Positions 46,347 to 53,667 of a stretch of 53,667 nucleotides of DNA are shown here, in pieces (the stretch's first letter is position 1; each line of letters opens with the position of its first letter). This DNA comes from Motilimonas eburnea. Its GTDB lineage: Bacteria; Pseudomonadota; Gammaproteobacteria; Enterobacterales; CBDFNC01. The stretch spans positions 1 through 53,667 of the forward strand of contig NZ_JAIMJB010000025.1 of the NCBI RefSeq assembly GCF_021295345.1, given 5' to 3'. Position numbers and translations under genes: made by a program. The notes under the pieces are model-generated. The model saw only the letters and a list, made by a program, of their open reading frames with translations. It did not search any database and was not told the origin of the DNA.

Positions 46347-47033
46347 TTAAGATTTATTTTTAAGACGCTCAAGTACGGCATTTGCGCTGTTTTGCTGCTG
46401 GCCAATACCTGCTTGCTTAAGTTTATCTTTCAGTGACTGATCACCTGATTCAGCTTGTAATTGCTCTGCGGCCACAAGCTTGTCGTCAAACATGGCTTGT
46501 TTTTGCTTAATGCGCTCAAGTGATTCTTTTGCACTTAACAGGCTCGAGTTGCTTGAGGTAAAGCTATCCGTAATGGCCGCGGTTGCTTTTTGCACACTGT
46601 CTGTGGTTTTCACCATGCTAAGCTGGCGCTGGTAATCGGCCAATTGACGCTCGCTCTTCTTGATTAAGTCTTTTAAGCGCGTTGCTGCTTTTTCAAACGT
46701 AGCATGAGAGGTTGTTTGCTCTTGCAACTCAACTTCAAGCTGGGCAATTTTCTCGGCCACTTCAAGGGCGAGCGCTTCATTGTTCTGTGCTAACGCTTGG
46801 CTTGCATAACCTTCGTGCTCACTGATTTCGCCTTTGATACGTTCAAGTTCACGGCCTGCTTGCATTTGCTTCGCCATGACCTCGGTAAGATCACGCTTAG
46901 CCTTGGTTAAGTGGTTTTCAGCATCACGAATTTCTTGCTCAAAGATACGTGTTGAGTTTGCATCCACGATACCTTCACCCACCTCGCGTGCACCACCACG
47001 AACAGCAGTAATAATTTTCTTTAAAATACTCAT
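46347..47033 (-). CDS. yjfJ: PspA/IM30-family protein (YjfJ)
   Basis: 228 residues, almost entirely coiled coil: MSILKKIITAVRGGAREVGE at the N terminus acts as the membrane-touching amphipathic helix in the family, and long heptad-rich helices follow (NHLTKAKRDLTEVMAKQMQ onward). ESCRT-III-like PspA proteins form scaffolds that protect the inner membrane. The gene lies in the yjfI-yjfJ-yjfK order known from E. coli and is not linked to pspBC/F. It is 19 bp after yjfI. Confidence 0.9.
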   Translation of the reverse strand: MSILKKIITAVRGGAREVGEGIVDANSTRIFEQEIRDAENHLTKAKRDLTEVMAKQMQAGRELERIKGEISEHEGYASQALAQNNEALALEVAEKIAQLEVELQEQTTSHATFEKAATRLKDLIKKSERQLADYQRQLSMVKTTDSVQKATAAITDSFTSSNSSLLSAKESLERIKQKQAMFDDKLVAAEQLQAESGDQSLKDKLKQAGIGQQQNSANAVLERLKNKS

Positions 47034-47052
47034 CGTTCACTCCTTAAAGTGT

Positions 47053-47466
47053 TTATTTGAGGTAGTCAGCCATTTCCGCAATGACTTCTAAACTGTTATC
47101 ACTCAGTACACTGACCTCGTGCTCAATATCAGCAAGGGTTGAATGCTCAGAAAGTGCGCCGAAAATAACGTATTTTTGCTCAATACGTGCAAAAGAGGAC
47201 AGCGGCATGGGAATGTTCATCTCCAGCATGGCTTCCATCATCTCGGCTTTCTTGCCTTCGATTACCTCGTCTTCACCCCACAAATAAGAAATACAAAGAA
47301 TTTGGTCACCCGTGACGGAAACAAATACAGGTATTTCTTCGCGGCCTTGGATGTCGACTCGTAACACATCAACTTCACCGGCAATCGGCACACAGTCAAA
47401 AATTAATCCTGTGTCTGATTGATCTGTTAACCCATTTAGATAGGTGGCAATTTTGTGAATATTCAT
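47053..47466 (-). CDS. yjfI: DUF2170 protein (YjfI-like)
   Basis: 137 residues from ATG 47466 behind AAGGGAG (spacing 4). It resembles DUF2170 proteins: DCVPIAGEVDVLRVDIQGRE, EIPVFVSVTGDQILCISYLW and LEMNIPMPLSSFARIEQKYV. Function unknown; it is always near a PspA-like gene in the genomes I recall. First gene of the operon, immediately below two palindromes. Confidence 0.85.
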   Translation of the reverse strand: MNIHKIATYLNGLTDQSDTGLIFDCVPIAGEVDVLRVDIQGREEIPVFVSVTGDQILCISYLWGEDEVIEGKKAEMMEAMLEMNIPMPLSSFARIEQKYVIFGALSEHSTLADIEHEVSVLSDNSLEVIAEMADYLK

Positions 47467-47479
47467 ACGTCTCCCTTGT

Positions 47480-47532
47480 GACATAATATGTCTGACAAAG
47501 CTAACTTTAGTGCGCTAGACATAATATGTCAA
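47480..47532 (-). promoter_or_regulatory. yjfIJK promoter with two identical palindromic operators
   Basis: Two perfect copies of GACATAATATGTC lie at 47480-47492 and 47518-47530, 38 bp apart. A sigma-70 promoter on the minus strand, TTGACA (47527-47532), 17-bp spacer, TAAAGT (47504-47509), overlaps the distal palindrome with its -35 box. The proximal palindrome falls just after the expected start near 47497 and next to the ribosome binding site. Such placement fits repression. Confidence 0.8.
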
Positions 47533-47720
47533 GCGTCGTGGTGATATTTTATTCAAATCAATTAATCATCATTTACGGTGTCAAGCTAAGGTATCTGCTG
47601 CGCTGTGTCAATTTTATTGATTTTGCGAACACTATGTGGTCATTTTTAAGCACATTAGGCTGGTGATATGGACGTAAATTGGTACAGTGGCAGTTAAAGA
47701 AACAACCGTCATTAGAGAAA

Positions 47721-50588
47721 ATGTATATGGATCATTTAACTGCCGCCGCCGATCATCATTTAGCCCGATTAGTCGAGCTGATCGAGCTCGACTCTCTGAG
47801 TGTGGAACAGCAAAGTGATTTAAGGCGTGCCTTTGGGCTAAGTGATTTTATTGCTAACAGCCTATACAAGCAGCCTGAGTTGGTGAGCATGTGTTTTGAG
47901 CAAGGTTTGTTTGAACAAAATAGCCGCTGTTTAGATATTCAAACTGAGCTTAGCCAATGCCTGGCTGATTGCCATGACGAAACTAAATTGCAAAAGTTGT
48001 TGCGTCAATTCCGTCGCAAACACATGCTCATTATCGCTTGGCGTGAATTGCTGGGTAAATCCGATTTGGCTGAAAGCCTTGAGCACACATCTTGTCTTGC
48101 CGATGAATTAATTAGCCAAAGCAGCCAGTGGCTTTATCACAAGCAATGCCAAGAGTTAGGAGAGCCGCGTAGCGAAGAAGGCATCGCGCAGCCATTTTAT
48201 ATCTTGGCCATGGGCAAACTGGGAGGTAAGGAGCTTAACTTTTCTTCCGATATCGATCTTATTTTTACCTTTCCTGAAAACGGCGAAACACACGGTGGTC
48301 GCCGAGAACTATCTAACCAGCAGTTTTTTATTCGCTTGGGGCAACGGGTTATTGCCGCGTTAAATCAGCCTACGGTCGATGGGTTTGTATTTCGAGTGGA
48401 TATGCGGCTACGCCCGTTTGGTGAGTCAGGCCCGCTGGTGATGAGTTTTGCGGCGTTTGAAGATTATTACCAGACTCAAGGCCGAGATTGGGAACGTTAC
48501 GCCATGGTCAAAGCGCGGGTACTCGGACCGACAAGCCTTTATAAAGATGAGCTTGAAACCATGCTACGCCCGTTTGTATTTCGCCGTTATATTGACTTTA
48601 GTGCCATCCAATCTCTGCGTCAGATGAAAGCCATGATCAGTGCTGAAGTTCGCCGCAAGGGCCTAAAAGACAATATAAAACTGGGCGCAGGGGGCATTCG
48701 CGAAATTGAGTTTGTGGCTCAAGCTTTCCAACTTATTCGTGGCGGCCGTGAGCCGTTATTGCAACAAAAAGGGTTAAGGCAAACCTTGCAAGCGTTAATT
48801 GAGCTAGATGTCATGCCTAGCGACCGCGTCAATACCTTGCTTGATAGTTATCATTTTTTACGCCGCACCGAGAACGTGTTACAGCAAATTGATGATAAAC
48901 AAACCCAAACACTACCCGAAAATGAGTTAGATAAGCAGCGCCTGATCACGGCATTAGGCTTTACCGATTGGGACAGCTTTTATCAGCAATTAACGCATGT
49001 GATGTCCCAAGTTAACCAAGAGTTTGATTGGGTGGTGGGTGAAAACGAACAACAAGATGATGAGCTCGATAGTGATATCACCGAGCTCTGGTTGCACGAC
49101 CTTGAGCAGGATGAAGCCTTGGCAGTACTGGCTAAGTTTGACTTAGGTGAGGAAGAAGCCCTTAAGTTTTACCGTATCGTTGTTGATTTCAAAAAAGAAA
49201 CTCAGCGTCGTGCAGTGGGCCCGAGAGGTCGAGAAAACCTGAAAAAGTTAATGCCGCTACTAACCTGTAAGGCATTAACCAAAGCCGCCCCAGTGACCTT
49301 AATTGAACGTTTGGTGGAGCTATTGACCAGCATTATGACGCGTACCGCCTACCTTGAGTTACTCAATGAAAACCACGGTGCGTTAAAACAGCTGGTACGT
49401 TTATGTGATGCCAGTGCTCGAATTGCTGCGCAGTTAGCACGCCACCCTATCTTGCTTGACGAGTTACTCGACCCTCAACATTTGTACAACCCTACGCCAT
49501 TTGAGCAATACAAAAGCGATTTACGTCAATATATGCTGCGTATTCCTGAAGAGGACATGGAGCAGCAAATGGAAGGCTTGCGTCAATATAAGCAGATCCA
49601 GCGCTTACGTATTTCAGCTGCTGATATCGCCGGCGCCTTGCCCTTAATGAAAGTCAGTGATCATTTAACCTATCTTGCCGAAGCTATCATGGAGTATGTG
49701 GTTAATATTGCATGGCAGCAGATGATAGAAAAATACGGTGAGCCATCGAACATTCAAGGCAGTGAACGCCGCGGGTTTGCCGTGATTGGCTACGGAAAAC
49801 TAGGGGGCATCGAGCTGGGCTATGGCTCAGATCTGGATGTGGTATTCTTGCATGACACTGACGTGTCGGGCTACACCAATGGCCAAAAAGAGATTGATAA
49901 TAAACAGTTTTACTTACGCCTCGGTCAGCGCATTCTTCACCTGTTTAGCACGCGAACATCTTCTGGCATCCTCTATGAAGTGGACATGCGTCTGCGCCCG
50001 CAAGGGGACTCAGGTTTATTAGTGAGTTCGATGGCGGCTTATCAGCAATATTTAGAGCAAGAAGCCTGGACTTGGGAGCATCAATCCCTAGTGCGAGCCC
50101 GCTGTGTATATGGTGATGAGGCCATCGTTGAAGCGTTTACCCAGATCCGGCTGGCGATTTTAGCCAAGCAGCGTGAAATCAATGTCTTGGCAAAAGACGT
50201 TGTGGACATGCGACAAAAAATGCGCGATCACTTACTGCGCGCCGATGAGACTCAGTTTGATTTAAAACAGTCGCCCGGTGGCATGGTGGATATCGAGTTT
50301 ATGGCACAATTTTTAGTGTTAGCGAACACCCAGACTATGTCTGCGATGGCGCGCTGGTCTGACAATATTCGCATTTTTGAAACCTGCGTGGAGCAAGGTT
50401 TATTATCACCAGAGCAAGGCAAGCTGTTATCTGAAAGCTATTGCCATATACGCGATGCGGCTCATCGTTTAACCTTGAATCAGCAAACCCGCGTGGTGTC
50501 AGCTGATCGCTATGAGGAGGACAGGGCTAAAGTGATCGATTTATGGGATAGCTTAGTGGCTTGTCATTACCCGAGTAGCGCAGAATAA
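47721..50588 (+). CDS. glnE: Glutamine synthetase adenylyltransferase/deadenylylase GlnE
   Basis: 955 residues from ATG 47721 (a frame opens at TTG 47679; ATG 47727 is also possible); E. coli GlnE has 946. It adds or removes AMP on glutamine synthetase in response to PII. It has two nucleotidyltransferase domains: the N-terminal deadenylylase shows MGKLGGKELNFSSDIDLIF, the C-terminal adenylylase GYGKLGGIELGYGSDLDVVF, both with the paired Asp of the G-x11-D-x-D signature. Helical bundles follow each catalytic unit. It is divergent from yjfI. Confidence 0.96.
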   Translation: MYMDHLTAAADHHLARLVELIELDSLSVEQQSDLRRAFGLSDFIANSLYKQPELVSMCFEQGLFEQNSRCLDIQTELSQCLADCHDETKLQKLLRQFRRKHMLIIAWRELLGKSDLAESLEHTSCLADELISQSSQWLYHKQCQELGEPRSEEGIAQPFYILAMGKLGGKELNFSSDIDLIFTFPENGETHGGRRELSNQQFFIRLGQRVIAALNQPTVDGFVFRVDMRLRPFGESGPLVMSFAAFEDYYQTQGRDWERYAMVKARVLGPTSLYKDELETMLRPFVFRRYIDFSAIQSLRQMKAMISAEVRRKGLKDNIKLGAGGIREIEFVAQAFQLIRGGREPLLQQKGLRQTLQALIELDVMPSDRVNTLLDSYHFLRRTENVLQQIDDKQTQTLPENELDKQRLITALGFTDWDSFYQQLTHVMSQVNQEFDWVVGENEQQDDELDSDITELWLHDLEQDEALAVLAKFDLGEEEALKFYRIVVDFKKETQRRAVGPRGRENLKKLMPLLTCKALTKAAPVTLIERLVELLTSIMTRTAYLELLNENHGALKQLVRLCDASARIAAQLARHPILLDELLDPQHLYNPTPFEQYKSDLRQYMLRIPEEDMEQQMEGLRQYKQIQRLRISAADIAGALPLMKVSDHLTYLAEAIMEYVVNIAWQQMIEKYGEPSNIQGSERRGFAVIGYGKLGGIELGYGSDLDVVFLHDTDVSGYTNGQKEIDNKQFYLRLGQRILHLFSTRTSSGILYEVDMRLRPQGDSGLLVSSMAAYQQYLEQEAWTWEHQSLVRARCVYGDEAIVEAFTQIRLAILAKQREINVLAKDVVDMRQKMRDHLLRADETQFDLKQSPGGMVDIEFMAQFLVLANTQTMSAMARWSDNIRIFETCVEQGLLSPEQGKLLSESYCHIRDAAHRLTLNQQTRVVSADRYEEDRAKVIDLWDSLVACHYPSSAE

Positions 50589-50598
50589 AAAGTGATCA

Positions 50599-50619
50599 GA
50601 GCCAAGGCTAGCTTGGCTC
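50599..50619. terminator. Inverted repeat between convergent glnE and lpxL
   Basis: An 8-bp stem (50599-50606 and 50612-50619), 5-base loop, located between the two stops. No obvious T run. Confidence 0.5.
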
Positions 50620-50637
50620 GTTAAGTGAGCGGCCAAC

Positions 50638-51561
50638 TTATTTTTTATACAAGGATGCCTCGCCTTCAGGTCGGGTCTTAAAGCGTCTATGCAGCCACAT
50701 ATATTGCTCAGGCGCTGTCATCACCATTTGCTCTATCACTTTATTGGTGGTGGCGGCATCAGCTATATCATCGCCCGTGGGGAAGTTTTCGAGCGGCGCT
50801 TTAAAGATCATTTTATAGCCTTGACCATGGGCTAAACGCTGAGCAAATGAAGGGATCACCACGGTATTTTTGGTTCTGGCTAGGCTTGCCGTGCCAGTGA
50901 CGGTGGCCGCTTTATCCACCGCAAAAAAGGGCACAAAGGCGCAGCGACGACGGCCGTAATCGTGATCGGGGGCGTACCAAATGACTTCGCCTTGGCGCAA
51001 GGCTCGCACCATGCCACGAAAGTCACTGCGATCGAGCAAGCTTTTTAACGCCCGAGTTCGGCCCCAATAAAACCAAAAATCTTGCAGCGGGTTATTGTGT
51101 TTACGATAAATGCCGATGCCGGGATGCACCATGCCGCCGATACGGCCATTCATTTCCAACGTTAAAAAATGCGCGCCGATCAAGATAACGCCTTGTCCCT
51201 TGTCAATGGCGGCAAATAGGTGTTCTTTGCCTTCCACCTTAAAGTGACGACGTACGCGCCAATCAGGCCAAAACCAAGCCATGCAGATCTCAAAGAGCGC
51301 GATACCGGTATTTTCAAAGTTTTTTTCCAGCATGGCTTCGCGTTCAGATGGGGGCATATCAGGAAAACACAGCTCAAGATTACGCTTTGCGACCTTGTAT
51401 CTTGATTTCATTAGCTTCATGGCTAAACGGCCCAAGTGTTTTCCTAACCAAAGTTGGACGCGATAGGGTAATAATGACACCAGAAACATGGCGGCTATGC
51501 CTAACCAGACGCCCCAATACTTAGGGTGGGCAAATTGCGAAGTCAGTTTGGGTTGGCTCAT
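50638..51561 (-). CDS. lpxL: Lipid A lauroyl-type acyltransferase (LpxL-like)
   Basis: 307 residues from ATG 51561 (the frame also opens at a TTG 51582). One N-terminal membrane anchor (WLGIAAMFLVSLLPYRVQL) precedes a soluble acyltransferase domain. The catalytic HxxxxE is in GAHFLTLEMNGR, as in E. coli LpxL; IWYAPDHDYGRR is also conserved. It adds a secondary acyl chain to Kdo2-lipid IV-A in the inner membrane. It is divergent from hldE, another lipopolysaccharide gene; E. coli has neither order. Confidence 0.93.
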   Translation of the reverse strand: MSQPKLTSQFAHPKYWGVWLGIAAMFLVSLLPYRVQLWLGKHLGRLAMKLMKSRYKVAKRNLELCFPDMPPSEREAMLEKNFENTGIALFEICMAWFWPDWRVRRHFKVEGKEHLFAAIDKGQGVILIGAHFLTLEMNGRIGGMVHPGIGIYRKHNNPLQDFWFYWGRTRALKSLLDRSDFRGMVRALRQGEVIWYAPDHDYGRRRCAFVPFFAVDKAATVTGTASLARTKNTVVIPSFAQRLAHGQGYKMIFKAPLENFPTGDDIADAATTNKVIEQMVMTAPEQYMWLHRRFKTRPEGEASLYKK

Positions 51562-51765
51562 ATCGACTCTTTTTGGTGGCAAATAACGCTGCAGTTTAAC
51601 TAATTTTTGTGCCGACAGGTATGTTTTTGGGAATTGAAAAAATAGCCGTTATTGATAGTGCAGGGATGCCAGCCACTGAAAATGCGAGTGTTCAAACAAG
51701 TCTCGGCTGCCAGTTCTTAGCTAGCCTATGATACACTGCTGCTAGCTAACAAAATGAGACTAGAT

Positions 51766-53196
51766 ATGAAAATTACGCTTCCTGATTTTGATAACGCCAA
51801 TGTATTGGTTGTCGGCGATGTGATGTTAGACCGTTACTGGCATGGCCCAACCGAGCGGGTTTCCCCTGAAGCACCTGTGCCCATCGTGAAGGTTAAACAG
51901 ATTGAAGACCGTCCAGGCGGCGCGGCTAACGTCGCATTGAACGTCGCTGCACTTGGGGGCAAGGCAAAGTTGATTGGCTTAACGGGCCAAGATGAAGCGG
52001 CCGATATTTTAGCGAATCAGTTAGCCAGCATGCACATAGCAACGGATTTTGCGCGCCAATCCGAGCGTCCAACCATTACTAAGCTGCGGGTGCTAAGCCG
52101 TCACCAGCAGCTGATCCGACTTGATTTTGAAGAATCGTTTTTGGCCGATGACAGCCAAGCATTAGTTGAACGTGTCTCGGCCAATATGGATTATGCGCCT
52201 GTGGTGGTGTTTTCCGATTATGCCAAGGGGGCATTGGCTGATGTGGCGAACATGATCGCCTTAGCTAAACGCCAAGGCATGAAAATTTTAATCGACCCCA
52301 AAGGGAATGATTTCGAAAAGTATCGCGGCGCGGATTTATTGACGCCGAATTATGGTGAGTTTGAAGCCGTGGCAGGCCCTTGTCACAGTGAAGAGCAAAT
52401 CATAGAAAAAGCGACCGCTATGCTGGCCAAGTATGATTTAACGGCGCTGTTGATCACACGCAGCGAACATGGCATGACCTTAGTGCAAGCCGATCGCAGC
52501 ACCTTACACTTACCCGCTAAAGCCAAAGAAGTGTTTGATGTGACAGGGGCAGGCGATACCGTGGTTTCTGTGTTGGCAGCGGCGTTATCGGCAGGAGCTG
52601 ATTTAGCCACATCTTGTACCTTAGCCAATGCGGCCGCTGGCGTGGTGGTGGGTAAATTGGGTACCTCTACGGTGAGCTTAGTTGAGCTTGCTAATGCCGT
52701 GCACAGTCAACAAGAGCTTGGTTTTGGCGTGGTTGCGCCAAATACACTTAAATTAGCCGTGGCGGCAGCGAAAAGTCGCGGCGAGAAAGTGGTGATGACC
52801 AATGGCTGCTTCGATATCTTACATGCGGGGCATGTATCTTATTTAAACAGTGCGAAAGAGTTAGGCCATCGTTTAATTGTCGCGGTGAATACCGATGCGT
52901 CGGTGCGCGCATTAAAAGGCGAAGGGCGTCCGGTGAACTCAGTGGAGCGGCGCATGGCGGTGCTAGCAGGGTTAGGCGCCGTTGATTGGGTGGTGCCTTT
53001 TGCCGAAGAGACACCACAGCAGTTAATCGCCGATATTTTGCCGGATATTTTGGTTAAAGGCGGTGATTATCAAGTTGAACAGATTGCCGGTGGCGCTGAA
53101 GTGTTAGCCAATGGTGGCGAAGTAAAAGTGTTGCAATTTGAAGAGGGGTGCTCCACCACAGAGATCATTAAAACGATCCGTAACGAGCGCAACTAA
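51766..53196 (+). CDS. hldE: Bifunctional heptose-7-P kinase / heptose-1-P adenylyltransferase HldE
   Basis: 476 residues from ATG 51766; E. coli HldE has 477 and starts MKVTLPEFERAGV, matching [13 protein letters not shown] here; the ATG at 51754 lacks a ribosome binding site. The N-terminal ribokinase-type half has the DVTGAGDTV catalytic motif and [14 protein letters not shown]. The C-terminal half is a cytidylyltransferase-like domain with [16 protein letters not shown]. It makes ADP-heptose for the lipopolysaccharide inner core. Confidence 0.97.
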   Translation: MKITLPDFDNANVLVVGDVMLDRYWHGPTERVSPEAPVPIVKVKQIEDRPGGAANVALNVAALGGKAKLIGLTGQDEAADILANQLASMHIATDFARQSERPTITKLRVLSRHQQLIRLDFEESFLADDSQALVERVSANMDYAPVVVFSDYAKGALADVANMIALAKRQGMKILIDPKGNDFEKYRGADLLTPNYGEFEAVAGPCHSEEQIIEKATAMLAKYDLTALLITRSEHGMTLVQADRSTLHLPAKAKEVFDVTGAGDTVVSVLAAALSAGADLATSCTLANAAAGVVVGKLGTSTVSLVELANAVHSQQELGFGVVAPNTLKLAVAAAKSRGEKVVMTNGCFDILHAGHVSYLNSAKELGHRLIVAVNTDASVRALKGEGRPVNSVERRMAVLAGLGAVDWVVPFAEETPQQLIADILPDILVKGGDYQVEQIAGGAEVLANGGEVKVLQFEEGCSTTEIIKTIRNERN

Positions 53197-53220
53197 CAGA
53201 GTGAACGTTTTATGAGCAAT

Positions 53221-53248
53221 AAAAAAACCCACACAAGTGGGTTTTTTT
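53221..53248. terminator. Bidirectional terminator between hldE and tolC
   Basis: A perfect 12-bp arm pair (53221-53232 and 53237-53248) with a 4-base loop; A run on one side, T run on the other. It serves both convergent genes. Confidence 0.9.
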
Positions 53249-53267
53249 ACGCCATTGGATCAACGTA

Positions 53268-53657
53268 TTACTGCGTTGAAGTGACCGGCTTTAAGCCTGC
53301 ATTGATGTTGGCGATATCGTCTTCAGATAAATCCCCTGCGGCGTATTTTAGGTTAAGCATACTTAAGATGTAATCGTAGCGAGCGTTAGAAAGTTGATCT
53401 TTTGATTGATACAACTGACGTGTGGCATCGAGTACGTCAACGATGGTTCGCGTGCCTACTTCAAAGCCCGCTTCCGTGGCTCTTAATGCACTTTCTGATG
53501 AGATCACCGTTTGCTCATAAGCCTGAATGGTGCTGATGGATGCTCCTTGTATGTTGTAACCAAACATATTTACTATTGAACCAGTTCCGGGGAAGCCGCC
53601 CGCTCCTTGAAGCAGAATCCGTTCTGACTTCGTCTGTAGAGGGGCTCCCCACCTCAT
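53268..53657 (-). CDS. tolC: TolC outer-membrane efflux channel, C-terminal fragment
   Basis: The last 90 or so residues are clearly TolC: AYEQTVISSESALRATEAGF, GTRTIVDVLDATRQLY and YDYILSMLNLKYAAGDL. The reading frame can be followed only to 53657, where it is closed by an in-frame TGA at 53661-53663 (minus strand). TolC proteins are over 400 residues, so most of the gene is missing. The 30 or more residues before ASISTIQAYEQ do not resemble TolC. The gene is therefore interrupted or misassembled near 53541-53560. TolC is the outer-membrane duct for RND, MFS and ABC efflux and type I secretion. Confidence 0.8.
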   Translation of the reverse strand: MRWGAPLQTKSERILLQGAGGFPGTGSIVNMFGYNIQGASISTIQAYEQTVISSESALRATEAGFEVGTRTIVDVLDATRQLYQSKDQLSNARYDYILSMLNLKYAAGDLSEDDIANINAGLKPVTSTQ

Positions 53658-53667
53658 TGTTCAGCTC
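53541..53667. other. Unidentified hairpin-rich sequence joined to tolC
   Basis: From about 53541-53560 the sequence stops looking like TolC and becomes GC-richer with stacked inverted repeats: GAAGCAGAA (53609-53617) can pair with TTCTGACTTC (53622-53631) apart from one bulge, and GGGGCTCCCCACCTC (53640-53654) holds a short GC hairpin. This looks like the structured end of a mobile element or RNA. I could not assign a family. Confidence 0.5.

Noticed and set aside
53575-53606. Group II intron domain V
   Set aside because: GAGC and GTTC flank the stretch in the right order on the minus strand, but the inner bases do not pair, the length is short and there is no GNRA-type loop.

Overview
This window looks like a gammaproteobacterial chromosome segment, most likely Shewanella or a close relative. 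The evidence is the gene content (rpsU-yqeY-dnaG-rpoD, tsaD, plsY-folB-folK-uppP-cca, ygiM, ygiF, glnE, lpxL-hldE-tolC), the ExeA/ExeB secretion pair, the abundance of GGDEF and chemoreceptor genes, and moderate base composition. Many of these genes lie together in one region of the E. coli chromosome (tolC; hldE-glnE-ygiF; ygiM-cca-bacA-folB-plsY-tsaD-rpsU-dnaG-rpoD). The window therefore reads as an ancestral housekeeping block opened up by lineage-specific insertions.

Layout. 1-345: 3' end of an IS110-type transposase. 345-8141: accessory genes. These are a giant kinase-like/ATPase/GAF/GGDEF signalling protein, a three-domain DJ-1/nucleoside hydrolase/VOC fusion, and a small exported DUF3574 protein. 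8234-8512: tRNA-Ile(CAU) with its own promoter and terminator. 8583-13276: the macromolecular synthesis operon (rpsU-yqeY-dnaG-rpoD, minus strand). 13408-18191: tsaD, plsY, folB-folK-uppP and cca. 18475-21990: exeA-exeB, then ygiM. 22231-25898: an inverted-copy dispersed repeat, the DUF47-Pit phosphate operon, and the triphosphatase ygiF.

25946-37140 is accessory. It holds a K+ channel, a Cache chemoreceptor whose 3' end is tandemly duplicated, a lone polyamine-type binding protein, and an acyltransferase. It also holds an operon of two polytopic glycosyltransferases related to eukaryotic ALG10 and PIG-V, a second copy of the dispersed repeat, and a periplasmic binding protein followed by a TPR-GGDEF protein. 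37167-43956: a methyltransferase and a complete oppABCDF operon. 44545-47532: yjfI-yjfJ(PspA-like)-yjfK, a possible ribbon-helix-helix protein, and alkD, behind a promoter with two identical 13-bp palindromes. 47721-53248: glnE, lpxL and hldE. 53268 to the end: the 3' part of tolC, whose homology stops abruptly against unrelated, hairpin-rich sequence.

Both window edges lie in what look like multi-copy elements (IS110 on the left, an unidentified element inside tolC on the right), so the window may be a whole draft contig broken at repeats. The best candidates for little-described biology are the DJ-1/nucleoside hydrolase/VOC fusion, the bacterial ALG10-like/PIG-V-like pair, the palindrome-controlled yjfIJK operon with its possible repressor, and the paired dispersed repeat. 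I saw no CRISPR array, prophage or rRNA.
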